A DNA stretch of 5,459 bases, taken from Caldifarciminota bacterium UBA3079. Lineage in GTDB: Bacteria > Hydrothermota > Tepidihabitantia > Tepidihabitantales > Tepidihabitantaceae. A model generated the notes under the pieces. That model was not told the origin of the DNA and searched no databases. It saw nothing but the letters and a program-made list of their open reading frames with translations. The position numbers were made by a program, and so were the translations under genes. Where the stretch lies: NCBI GenBank assembly GCA_002366635.1, contig DFBN01000091.1:1-5459 (forward strand), read 5' to 3'. This document shows positions 1 through 5,459 of the stretch, piece after piece; position 1 is the first letter of the stretch, and each line of letters opens with the position of its first letter.

Positions 1-1261
1 CACTGACCCTGAGGTGTTTGAGGCTATCCGTAGGGAAACCAACCGCCAGCATAATAACCTCGAACTTATCGCCTCAGAGAATTTCTGTTCCGAGGCGGTG
101 CTGGCCGCGCTCGGTTCGGTGCTGACCAACAAATACGCTGAAGGTTATCCCAAAAGGCGTTATTATGGCGGCTGCCGTTTTGTTGACATTGGCGAAAACC
201 TCGCAATCGAGCGTGCCAAAAAGCTATTCGGATGTGACCATGCCAATGTCCAGCCCCATGCCGGGACCCAGGCCAATATTGCAGCCTATCTGACACTGGC
301 CAATCCGGGCGATACGATAATGGGCTTGAGCCTTGCCCATGGCGGTCATCTATCCCATGGCCATCCTGTCAATTTCTCCGGCCTTTATTTCAAGGCGGTT
401 CAATACACTGTTGACCCGAAAACCGAAACCTTTAACTATGCTGCAATCAGAAAGCTAGCACTGGAATGCAAGCCGCGCGTTATCGTGTCAGGTGCATCTG
501 CCTATTCACGCACCATCCATTTTGACAAATTCCAGGAAATCTGCGACGAAGTAGGTGCATCACAACTGGCCGATATTGCCCATATTGCCGGCCCGGTCGC
601 TGCAGGTCTGCACCCATCCCCTATCCCTTATGCTGATATTGTCACAACAACAACCCATAAGACCTTGCGTGGCCCAAGGGGTGCGATAATGATGTGCAAA
701 GAAAAATACGCTGAGCGGCTTGATAAAATGGTTTTCCCCGGAAATCAGGGCGGCCCTTTAGAACATTGCATTGCTGCAAAAGCAGTAGCGTTCAAAGAAG
801 CTTTGACCCCGGAGTTCAAGCAATACCAGCGCCAGACACTTGCCAATGCCAAGGCTTTGGCCGAAGCCCTGGCAAGCCTTGGATTCAGGATTGTCTCTGG
901 CGGGACTGACAATCACATGCTCCTGGTTGACCTGAGACCGAAGAACATCACCGGCCGCGATGCCGAACGGGCACTCGGAAAGGTCAGGATTACTGTCAAC
1001 CGCAATACGATTCCGTTTGACCCGCAGAAACCTTTCATCGCTTCTGGCATCAGGCTTGGCACACCCGCACTCACAACCCGGGGCATGAAAGAACCGGAAA
1101 TGAAGAAAATTGCCGGGTTTATCGACCGCACCGTTACTGCGGTCGGTAATGAAGAAACCATTGCCAAAATCAAAGCGGAAGTAAAAGAACTGGTTTCGGC
1201 TTTCCCGCTCTATCAGGAACGCCGGGCAGAATATGCCCGACTTAAGGAAACCCAGCAATGA
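1..1261 (+). CDS. glyA: Serine hydroxymethyltransferase (5'-truncated by the window edge)
   Basis: This PLP enzyme interconverts serine plus tetrahydrofolate with glycine plus 5,10-methylene-THF in the cytoplasm, and is the main source of one-carbon units. The reading frame is open to the left edge (codons from base 2 read TDPEV), so the GTG at 14 is an internal valine rather than the start; perhaps 6-12 residues are missing. Counting that valine as residue 1, visible family motifs are ELIASENF (17-24), [15 protein letters not shown] (39-53, folate and PLP contacts), SGASAYSR (159-166), the PLP-ring aspartate and histidine in ADIAHIAG (D187, H190), [13 protein letters not shown] with the Schiff-base lysine K216, [10 protein letters not shown] (242-251) and the carboxylate-binding arginine in [13 protein letters not shown] (R347). 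Length to the C-terminus is normal for the bacterial enzyme. The TGA stop overlaps the eno start as ATGA. Identity is secure; only the true start is unseen. Confidence 0.97.
   Translation, partial: TDPEVFEAIRRETNRQHNNLELIASENFCSEAVLAALGSVLTNKYAEGYPKRRYYGGCRFVDIGENLAIERAKKLFGCDHANVQPHAGTQANIAAYLTLANPGDTIMGLSLAHGGHLSHGHPVNFSGLYFKAVQYTVDPKTETFNYAAIRKLALECKPRVIVSGASAYSRTIHFDKFQEICDEVGASQLADIAHIAGPVAAGLHPSPIPYADIVTTTTHKTLRGPRGAIMMCKEKYAERLDKMVFPGNQGGPLEHCIAAKAVAFKEALTPEFKQYQRQTLANAKALAEALASLGFRIVSGGTDNHMLLVDLRPKNITGRDAERALGKVRITVNRNTIPFDPQKPFIASGIRLGTPALTTRGMKEPEMKKIAGFIDRTVTAVGNEETIAKIKAEVKELVSAFPLYQERRAEYARLKETQQ
1244..1248 (+). promoter_or_regulatory. Shine-Dalgarno for eno inside glyA
   Basis: AAGGA lies nine bases upstream of the eno ATG, within the last codons of glyA. 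It supports the ATG at 1258 as the eno start and means eno can be initiated both by its own site and by ribosomes finishing glyA. Confidence 0.7.
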
Positions 1262-2532
1262 AAAGAATTGCCGATATCCATGCGCGCCAGATCCTTGATT
1301 CCCGTGGCAATCCGACTATCGAAGTCGACTGTGTCCTGAACGACGGCACAATGGGCCGCGCTTCGGTTCCGTCTGGCGCATCAACAGGCCGTTTCGAGGC
1401 CTTGGAATTACGAGACGGTAACCCGAAGCGTTATCTGGGCCGCGGTGTCCTGAAAGCGGTTGAGAATATCAACACCATTATCCGCAAACGCTTGGTCGGC
1501 ATGAGGGTAACCGACCAGTACCCCATCGACCATGCACTTATCGAACTCGACGGAACTCCTAACAAAACAAAACTCGGTGCCAATGCGATTCTCGGCGCAT
1601 CGCTTGCGGTCTGCCGTGCTGCTGCGGTCACTGCCGATATCTGCATATACCGTTTTCTTGGCGGTGCCGGCACAAAACTGCTTCCAACCCCTCAGTTCAA
1701 TGTTATCAACGGTGGTGCCCATGCCTCAAACAACCTCGATGTCCAGGAATTCATGATTGTCCCGGCCGGATTTGACAGTTTTCATGAAGCGTTGCGTGCT
1801 GCATCCGAAATATATCAGCACCTCAAGCTCCTGCTCAAGAATGCCGGTAAGCCGACCAGTGTCGGTGATGAAGGCGGATTTGCCCCGAATTTCAAAAGCA
1901 ACGAAGAACCACTGGAATTCATTATCCAGGGAATAAAAGAAGCCGGATATCGACCTGGTGAGCATATCTATATTGCCCTCGACCCTGCTGCCAGCGAATT
2001 TCACAAAGACAATACTTACATCTTCAAAAACCCCGAAGAACAACACTTTACCGATGAGGCGCTTATCGACACCTACACCAGATGGATTGACAAATACCCG
2101 ATTATTTCAATTGAGGACGGACTCGCCGAGGAAGACTGGAAAGGATGGCAAAAATTCACCGCCCGGCTCGGTGACCGCATTCAGATTGTCGGCGACGATA
2201 TATTCGTCACCAATGTCAAAAAGCTAAAGCGTGGTATTCGTGAAAAGGTCGCCAATGCGGTGCTTGTCAAACCCAACCAGATCGGTACTATCAGCGAAAC
2301 CCTTGACTGCATCAAACTTGCAACTGACCACGGTTACAAAACTGTTATATCCCACCGCTCAGGCGAAACCCATGACCACTTTATCGCTGACCTGGCAGTT
2401 GCGGTCAGTTCCGGTCAGATAAAAACCGGTGCCCCTTGCCGCGGGGAAAGGGTTGCCAAATACAACCGCTTGCTGCGTATCGAAGAAGAAGACAAGCTGG
2501 ACTATGCAGGTCTTGTTCCCCTCAAAAGATGA
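1258..2532 (+). CDS. eno: Enolase (phosphopyruvate hydratase)
   Basis: Enolase converts 2-phosphoglycerate to phosphoenolpyruvate in glycolysis and the reverse in gluconeogenesis; in many bacteria it also sits in the RNA degradosome. The 424-residue product is full length (family about 415-435). Visible motifs are the N-terminal ILDSRGNPT (12-20), the mobile catalytic loop SGASTG (39-44), NGGAHASNN (151-159), the acid/base glutamate in [10 protein letters not shown] (E205), Mg2+ ligands D242 (LDPAASEF), E286 (SIEDGL) and D313 (VGDD), the catalytic lysine K338 in VKPNQIGT, the SHRSGET segment (365-371) and K389 in GQIKTG. All catalytic residues are present. The usual PMMN before the NGG motif reads PQFN (145-148). 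The start ATG overlaps the glyA stop and the TGA stop overlaps the next ATG, so it is the middle gene of a coupled string. No separate promoter is visible. Confidence 0.98.
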   Translation: MKRIADIHARQILDSRGNPTIEVDCVLNDGTMGRASVPSGASTGRFEALELRDGNPKRYLGRGVLKAVENINTIIRKRLVGMRVTDQYPIDHALIELDGTPNKTKLGANAILGASLAVCRAAAVTADICIYRFLGGAGTKLLPTPQFNVINGGAHASNNLDVQEFMIVPAGFDSFHEALRAASEIYQHLKLLLKNAGKPTSVGDEGGFAPNFKSNEEPLEFIIQGIKEAGYRPGEHIYIALDPAASEFHKDNTYIFKNPEEQHFTDEALIDTYTRWIDKYPIISIEDGLAEEDWKGWQKFTARLGDRIQIVGDDIFVTNVKKLKRGIREKVANAVLVKPNQIGTISETLDCIKLATDHGYKTVISHRSGETHDHFIADLAVAVSSGQIKTGAPCRGERVAKYNRLLRIEEEDKLDYAGLVPLKR

Positions 2533-2801
2533 AACCAAAAACCCGGCATCGACGCCTCTGGCTGGTTTTCCTGGGAATCCTGACATTACTCCTTCTCATA
2601 TTCCTGCCCGGACCGAATGGACTGGTAAAGGTACTGCTCAAACAGCATCGGGCCGCTTGTCTTGAACAGGAACTCAGACACATGGAAAAAGAAATCGACA
2701 GCCTGAACTTATGCCAGCGAGAGCTTAAAGATTCGACCTTTGTCCGTGAATACTTGCATGAATGCTTTAGTCCGCTTAAGGAATCGACTTCGGTAAAATA
2801 G
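2529..2801 (+). CDS. ftsB: FtsB/DivIC-like septum formation initiator protein
   Basis: This 90-residue bitopic membrane protein has a short basic cytoplasmic start (residues 1-10, KPKTRHRR), one transmembrane helix (about 11-27), the short GPNG turn (28-31) that follows the helix in FtsB/DivIC proteins, a predicted extracytoplasmic coiled coil (about 32-66, with [16 protein letters not shown]), and a poorly conserved tail. FtsB pairs with FtsL and FtsQ in the divisome and helps switch on septal peptidoglycan synthesis. The eno-ftsB order is known from many bacteria and supports the call. The frame is open further upstream inside eno, but the ATG at 2529 is preferred because it gives an ATGA overlap with the eno stop and puts the helix right after the basic start. 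No good Shine-Dalgarno sits close to it (GCAGG is 18 bases away), so coupling to eno is likely. The last 26 bp overlap the convergent ATPase gene. The family call rests on architecture, the GPNG motif and context. Confidence 0.8.
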   Translation: MKPKTRHRRLWLVFLGILTLLLLIFLPGPNGLVKVLLKQHRAACLEQELRHMEKEIDSLNLCQRELKDSTFVREYLHECFSPLKESTSVK

Positions 2802-3573
2802 GCGAAGGTAGCATTACCTGGGGTCGGCCGGTCTTGGGATGCCTCAAAAGAAGCGGCTCGATACCATAAACCGATTTTATCAGTTCCGGTGTGATAACCC
2901 TTTCCGGACAGTCACATGCCACCTGTCGGCCGTGATGCAGAAGCAGGATTCTTGAACATGACAGGGCCGCAAGATTCAAATCGTGGGAAAGAAAAACAAT
3001 CGTCTTGCCTTGGTTATTCAACTGTGCAAGAATCCTGAGTATCGAATGCTGATGTGATATATCCAGATGTGATGTCGCCTCATCCAGAAGAAGCAGTTCC
3101 GGTTCCTGCGCCAATGCCCGCGCAAGCACTACCCTCTGCTTTTCACCGCCCGATATTTCATTGATGCCTTTGTGGCGCAAAACTGCCGCATCAACGAATT
3201 CCAGCACATTATTTACTTTATCATAATCAACTGAAGCGGGTTGCTGGAGTCGGCCCAGATAAGGATTGCGTCCCATCATTACAATATCCTCGACCGTATA
3301 GTCAAAAGCAAAAAAACTCTCCTGCGGCACTACCGCAGCGATACGGGCTATCTGTTTCCTCGATATCTTATTCAGGTCATGACCGAGCAGATTGATTCTT
3401 CCCTTTTCCGGCTTCAACAGACCGGCTATCAACCTGAGCAAAGTGGATTTGCCCGCACCATTGGGTCCGATTATTCCCAAAAACTCGCCTTGTTTTACCT
3501 CAAGCCGGAAACAGTCAAACAGCTTCTCCTGTTCGTATCCGAAATCCATATCCAGAACTTCTATCGCATTCAA
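2776..3573 (-). CDS. btuD: ABC transporter ATP-binding protein, BtuD/FecE/FhuC type
   Basis: This cytoplasmic ATPase drives import through the neighbouring permease. All nucleotide-binding motifs are intact in its 265 residues: Walker A GPNGAGKST (36-44), Q-loop glutamine in VVPQE (Q84), signature SGGEKQ (141-146), Walker B LLLLDEA with D164 and E165 (160-166), D-loop SHLD (168-171) and switch histidine H197 in LSHD. The TVEDIVMMGRNPYLG segment (93-107) is typical of the iron-chelate/cobalamin importer ATPases (COG1120). The start is TTG at 3573: a GAGG Shine-Dalgarno lies eight bases upstream, TTGA overlaps the permease stop, and the strand starts properly at residue 3 (AIEVLDMDFGY). The next in-frame ATG (residue 9) would cut into the first beta strand. 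The last eight residues extend past the conserved HPKTGRPQVMLP end and are encoded opposite the ftsB end. The class is secure; the symbol reflects the neighbours and the substrate is inferred. Confidence 0.93.
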   Translation of the reverse strand: MNAIEVLDMDFGYEQEKLFDCFRLEVKQGEFLGIIGPNGAGKSTLLRLIAGLLKPEKGRINLLGHDLNKISRKQIARIAAVVPQESFFAFDYTVEDIVMMGRNPYLGRLQQPASVDYDKVNNVLEFVDAAVLRHKGINEISGGEKQRVVLARALAQEPELLLLDEATSHLDISHQHSILRILAQLNNQGKTIVFLSHDLNLAALSCSRILLLHHGRQVACDCPERVITPELIKSVYGIEPLLLRHPKTGRPQVMLPSPILPKSIP

Positions 3574-4514
3574 AACCGCCGCCTCAACAAATAGATAAAG
3601 AAAGGCACACCGACCAGTGATGTCACGACAGAAAGCGGCAGACCACCCGGCACAACATTCCGGGCACCGATATCCGCAATCAGCAGCAACCCGGCACCGA
3701 GAACAAATGAACCCGGCAGAACCTGACGATGTGCCGGACCGAACATCATCCTCACAAGATGCGGAACAACAAGCCCGATAAAACTGATTGCACCGGTAAA
3801 AGAAACCACCAATCCGACAAGAACTGAAGATACGACAAATATCAACTTTGTAACCCTTGAAGTATCCACCCCCAGACTCTTTGCCGTTTCCTCGCTTGAT
3901 GACATTATGTCCAGTTCCCTTGAATAGGAAAACAGAATCCCGCAGCCGGCCAGCATGACAACAGAAGAACCGGCAAAAAGCCAGAGCGAATGCCGGGTGA
4001 ATGCAACGCCCAGATGACCCATCAAAAGATAGATTGCCTGACCCATAGGTCGATGCCCCAAAACCATCACCAGCATCACCAGACTTGAAAACAGGAAGCT
4101 GACTATCACCCCTGCCAGGACCAGACCGGTAACCGTCACCCTTCCTTTGATTCTGGCCAGAAAATAGACCGCCACAATAGTAAAGAGAGCACCGGCAAAA
4201 CTTGCAACCGGCAGTAAAAGACTTGTCCCGGCACCGGCAAGCAATGCAAGGCTTGCGCCCAGTGCCGCACCACTGGCAACACCGAGTGTAAAAGGGTCAA
4301 CAAGGGGGTTTCTTAATAACCCCTGAAGTGCCGCACCGGTCAAAGACAGAACACCCCCGGCCATGATTCCAAGCGCCAATCTGAGCAGTCTGAAAACAAG
4401 CACCGTCCGGGAAATATGCAAAAATCCACCAGGGCCGATTGAAATCGAACACAATGCAGCAATCAAAACAAATGCTGCGAGTCCTGCCCATGCTGCCCCT
4501 TTGTGACGGTGCAT
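3570..4514 (-). CDS. btuC: ABC transporter permease, BtuC/FecD/FhuB family
   Basis: This polytopic inner-membrane subunit normally forms a homodimer with about ten helices per chain. At 314 residues it is slightly shorter than the usual 320-350, the saving being mostly at the N-terminus. Family landmarks are FRLLRLALGIMAGGVLSLTGAALQG split over 41-65, RNPLVDPFTLGVASGAALGA (68-87), the cytoplasmic coupling segment EETAKSLGVD (208-217) that contacts the ATPase, GAISFIGLVVPHLVRMMFG (241-259), and the C-terminal LVGVPFFIYLLRR (300-312). The stop TGA overlaps the ATPase TTG start. The ATG at 4514 abuts the binding-protein TAA with no gap and no recognisable Shine-Dalgarno precedes it, so initiation probably relies on ribosomes that have just terminated. 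Family assignment is secure; cobalamin rather than heme or siderophore is inferred from the binding protein. Confidence 0.93.
   Translation of the reverse strand: MHRHKGAAWAGLAAFVLIAALCSISIGPGGFLHISRTVLVFRLLRLALGIMAGGVLSLTGAALQGLLRNPLVDPFTLGVASGAALGASLALLAGAGTSLLLPVASFAGALFTIVAVYFLARIKGRVTVTGLVLAGVIVSFLFSSLVMLVMVLGHRPMGQAIYLLMGHLGVAFTRHSLWLFAGSSVVMLAGCGILFSYSRELDIMSSSEETAKSLGVDTSRVTKLIFVVSSVLVGLVVSFTGAISFIGLVVPHLVRMMFGPAHRQVLPGSFVLGAGLLLIADIGARNVVPGGLPLSVVTSLVGVPFFIYLLRRRF
3582..3585 (-). promoter_or_regulatory. Shine-Dalgarno supporting a TTG start
   Basis: On the minus strand GAGG (3585-3582) stands eight bases before the TTG at 3573, inside the last codons of the permease gene. It decides the non-ATG start of the ATPase gene. 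Confidence 0.6.
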
Positions 4515-5330
4515 TTATTCTGGATGCAATCGCCGGCTGAGCTCGATAATCCCTTCAACAACCCGTGGCCCTGGTCTGAAAAGCAAATCCATATCCAGGT
4601 CATCGAATACCCTCATGTTTCTGACAGCAGATATTTGCGACCAGCCCAGCCTGTTTCCAACCTGGCCTGCGCTCAGGCCTGGATGCAGAATCAGAATCAC
4701 CTCCGGGTCAGCGCGCACAACGAACTCCGGGTCGACTATCGGATACTCTGAAGCGGCTTTACCGAAAATATTATACCCCCCTGCCTTTCTAATGATACCG
4801 TTAATAAAAGACCCTCCCCCAACCGTCATCAAAGGCACATCGGATATCTCAAGATAAACCCTCGGGGTATCAGGATAAACCGGAAGCGAATCCAGTCTTC
4901 CTCGCAACCGGTGAACCAGAATTTCTGCCCGTTTCTGAACACCCAGCAATTTCCCGATAGAATCAATCTCAGAAAAGACACCTTCAATCGTTCCTGGCCT
5001 TGAAACATAATACGCTATCCCCAATTCCTTCAGCTTGTCGGCTATAATCAGATGTGCCGGCAGACAGAGAAAAACAAGCCTGGGCCTCAAACTGATTATC
5101 CGCTCCAGGTCGGGATTCTGGAAATCACCGACCTTATATCCATGCTTTGCCGCATCAGGATAATCACAATATGTGGTATTGCCCACAAGCTGGTCTTCTG
5201 CTCCAAGCGCATAAACAATCTCGGTCACGCTCGGGACCAGAGAAACTACGCCCTTTCTAGACACCTTGGCCGGTTGGCTCGTGCCGCAACACAAAACCAA
5301 GCCCACGACAAAAACCAGAAATCTGTTCAT
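4515..5330 (-). CDS. btuF: BtuF-like periplasmic/surface substrate-binding protein
   Basis: This 271-residue cluster-A (class III) binding protein delivers substrate to the permease/ATPase pair. After a hydrophobic export signal (about 4-13) come two adjacent cysteines (C14, C15). The mature part opens with VVSLVPSVTEIVYALGAEDQLVG split over 28-50 and TTYCDYPDAAK (52-62), the pattern of BtuF-like proteins. NPDLERIISLRP (72-83) includes E76, aligned with the lobe-1 glutamate that salt-bridges to the permease in BtuF. The RPGPRVVEGIIELSRRLHP end (252-270) is characteristic of COG0614. The ATG at 5330 has an AAGGTGA site upstream and overlaps the preceding gene's stop as ATGA. The lipobox is irregular (residue before either cysteine is L or C, not G/A/S), so lipid anchoring is uncertain. 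Cobalamin or another corrinoid is the best guess; siderophore or heme cannot be excluded. Confidence 0.88.
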   Translation of the reverse strand: MNRFLVFVVGLVLCCGTSQPAKVSRKGVVSLVPSVTEIVYALGAEDQLVGNTTYCDYPDAAKHGYKVGDFQNPDLERIISLRPRLVFLCLPAHLIIADKLKELGIAYYVSRPGTIEGVFSEIDSIGKLLGVQKRAEILVHRLRGRLDSLPVYPDTPRVYLEISDVPLMTVGGGSFINGIIRKAGGYNIFGKAASEYPIVDPEFVVRADPEVILILHPGLSAGQVGNRLGWSQISAVRNMRVFDDLDMDLLFRPGPRVVEGIIELSRRLHPE

Positions 5331-5459
5331 TCCCTATTCACCTTATGTGCAAACACCATATAAATCGTGTGGCCCACCATTCTATCTGCCGGCCTGGTCC
5401 CTGAAGGCCGCACCAGCATATTTCTCTCCAGTGTTTCCATTATACGGATTCTGCTAAAT
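5327..5459 (-). CDS. trmI: C-terminal end of probable tRNA (adenine-58-N1)-methyltransferase (partial)
   Basis: A frame open from the right window edge encodes 43 residues ending at TGA (5329-5327). The peptide runs FSRIRIMETLERNMLVRPSG and then TRPADRMVGHTIYMVFAHKV before a short NRE end. The layout (a final beta strand with E-x-L-x-R, then RP-x-x-RMVGHT, then a hydrophobic strand and a basic end) is what I recall for the C-terminus of TrmI/GCD14-type methyltransferases, which use SAM to make m1A58 in the T-loop of tRNA. The motif match is from memory of the family, not a search. Its stop overlaps the binding-protein ATG as ATGA, the same junction style used across the window, which argues that it is a real gene and first in view of the importer operon. 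It leaves no intergenic space at the right edge. The catalytic Rossmann domain lies outside the window. Confidence 0.62.
   Translation of the reverse strand, partial: FSRIRIMETLERNMLVRPSGTRPADRMVGHTIYMVFAHKVNRE
5338..5344 (-). promoter_or_regulatory. Shine-Dalgarno for the binding-protein gene
   Basis: AAGGTGA (5344-5338, minus strand) lies seven bases before the ATG at 5330 and inside the tail of the upstream gene. It confirms that start and provides independent initiation in addition to ATGA coupling. Confidence 0.65.

Noticed and set aside
14..16. GTG as the glyA start codon
   Set aside because: The frame is open to the window edge, and the upstream codons (TDPE) match the normal SHMT N-terminal region, so this is an internal valine.
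758..1258. 166-codon open frame antisense to glyA
   Set aside because: It lies wholly opposite strongly conserved SHMT coding sequence, and its product resembles no family I know; it is best explained as a shadow.
2436..2528. Upstream extension of the small ftsB frame inside eno
   Set aside because: It would put about 31 Arg/Cys/Gln-rich residues before the membrane helix, deep within eno in another frame; the ATG at 2529 gives the same ATGA junction as the neighbouring pair and a normal FtsB layout.
2806..2819. AGGTA-GCAT-TACCT inverted repeat just past the ftsB stop, as a terminator
   Set aside because: The stem is only five pairs and is followed by G-rich sequence rather than a T-tract; it also lies within ATPase coding sequence.
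3241..3594. 117-codon open frame opposite the ATPase gene
   Set aside because: It is antisense to the conserved Walker A and Q-loop region and has no domain or ribosome site of its own.
3600..4330. Recurring CCGGCACCG-like words in the permease gene
   Set aside because: They are irregularly spaced and explained by Gly/Ala/Pro codons in membrane helices; they are not a repeat array.
5439..5444. Perfect TATAAT on the minus strand as an internal promoter for the importer genes
   Set aside because: It falls inside the apparent trmI coding region, lacks an extended -10, and any -35 box at normal spacing would be outside the window, so it cannot be supported.

Overview
The window is a densely packed bacterial chromosome segment of roughly 50% GC, with standard start and stop signals and essentially no intergenic DNA. 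It carries two gene strings that point at each other. Reading rightwards are glyA (serine hydroxymethyltransferase, missing its first few codons at the window edge), eno (enolase) and a small ftsB/divIC-like cell-division gene. Reading leftwards from the right edge are the last 43 codons of what looks like trmI (tRNA m1A58 methyltransferase), then a complete BtuF/BtuC/BtuD-type importer: periplasmic or surface binding protein, membrane permease and ATPase. The two strings meet tail to tail, and the ends of ftsB and the ATPase gene overlap by 26 bp.

Every junction inside each string is a stop/start overlap or abutment: glyA-eno ATGA, eno-ftsB ATGA, trmI-binding protein ATGA, binding protein-permease TAA directly followed by ATG, permease-ATPase TTGA. 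This implies two polycistronic units with coupled translation. Promoters, and any cobalamin riboswitch for the importer, would have to lie outside the window. No convincing rho-independent terminator is visible at the convergent junction.

Functionally, the left unit joins one-carbon metabolism (serine to glycine plus methylene-THF), lower glycolysis (2-phosphoglycerate to PEP) and divisome assembly. The right unit couples a tRNA modification gene to uptake of a corrinoid or iron chelate. The binding protein resembles BtuF-like cobalamin binders more than siderophore binders, but the substrate is not proven.

The organism cannot be named from this stretch. The proteins are clearly bacterial but not close to the E. 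coli or Bacillus versions. Compact overlapping genes and an apparent TrmI would fit an uncultured, perhaps thermophilic, candidate phylum (for example WOR-3-like), which is a guess. I see no mobile element, CRISPR array, RNA gene or clearly new system. The most informative items are the unlisted trmI tail, the overlapping convergent ends and the unusual gene neighbours.
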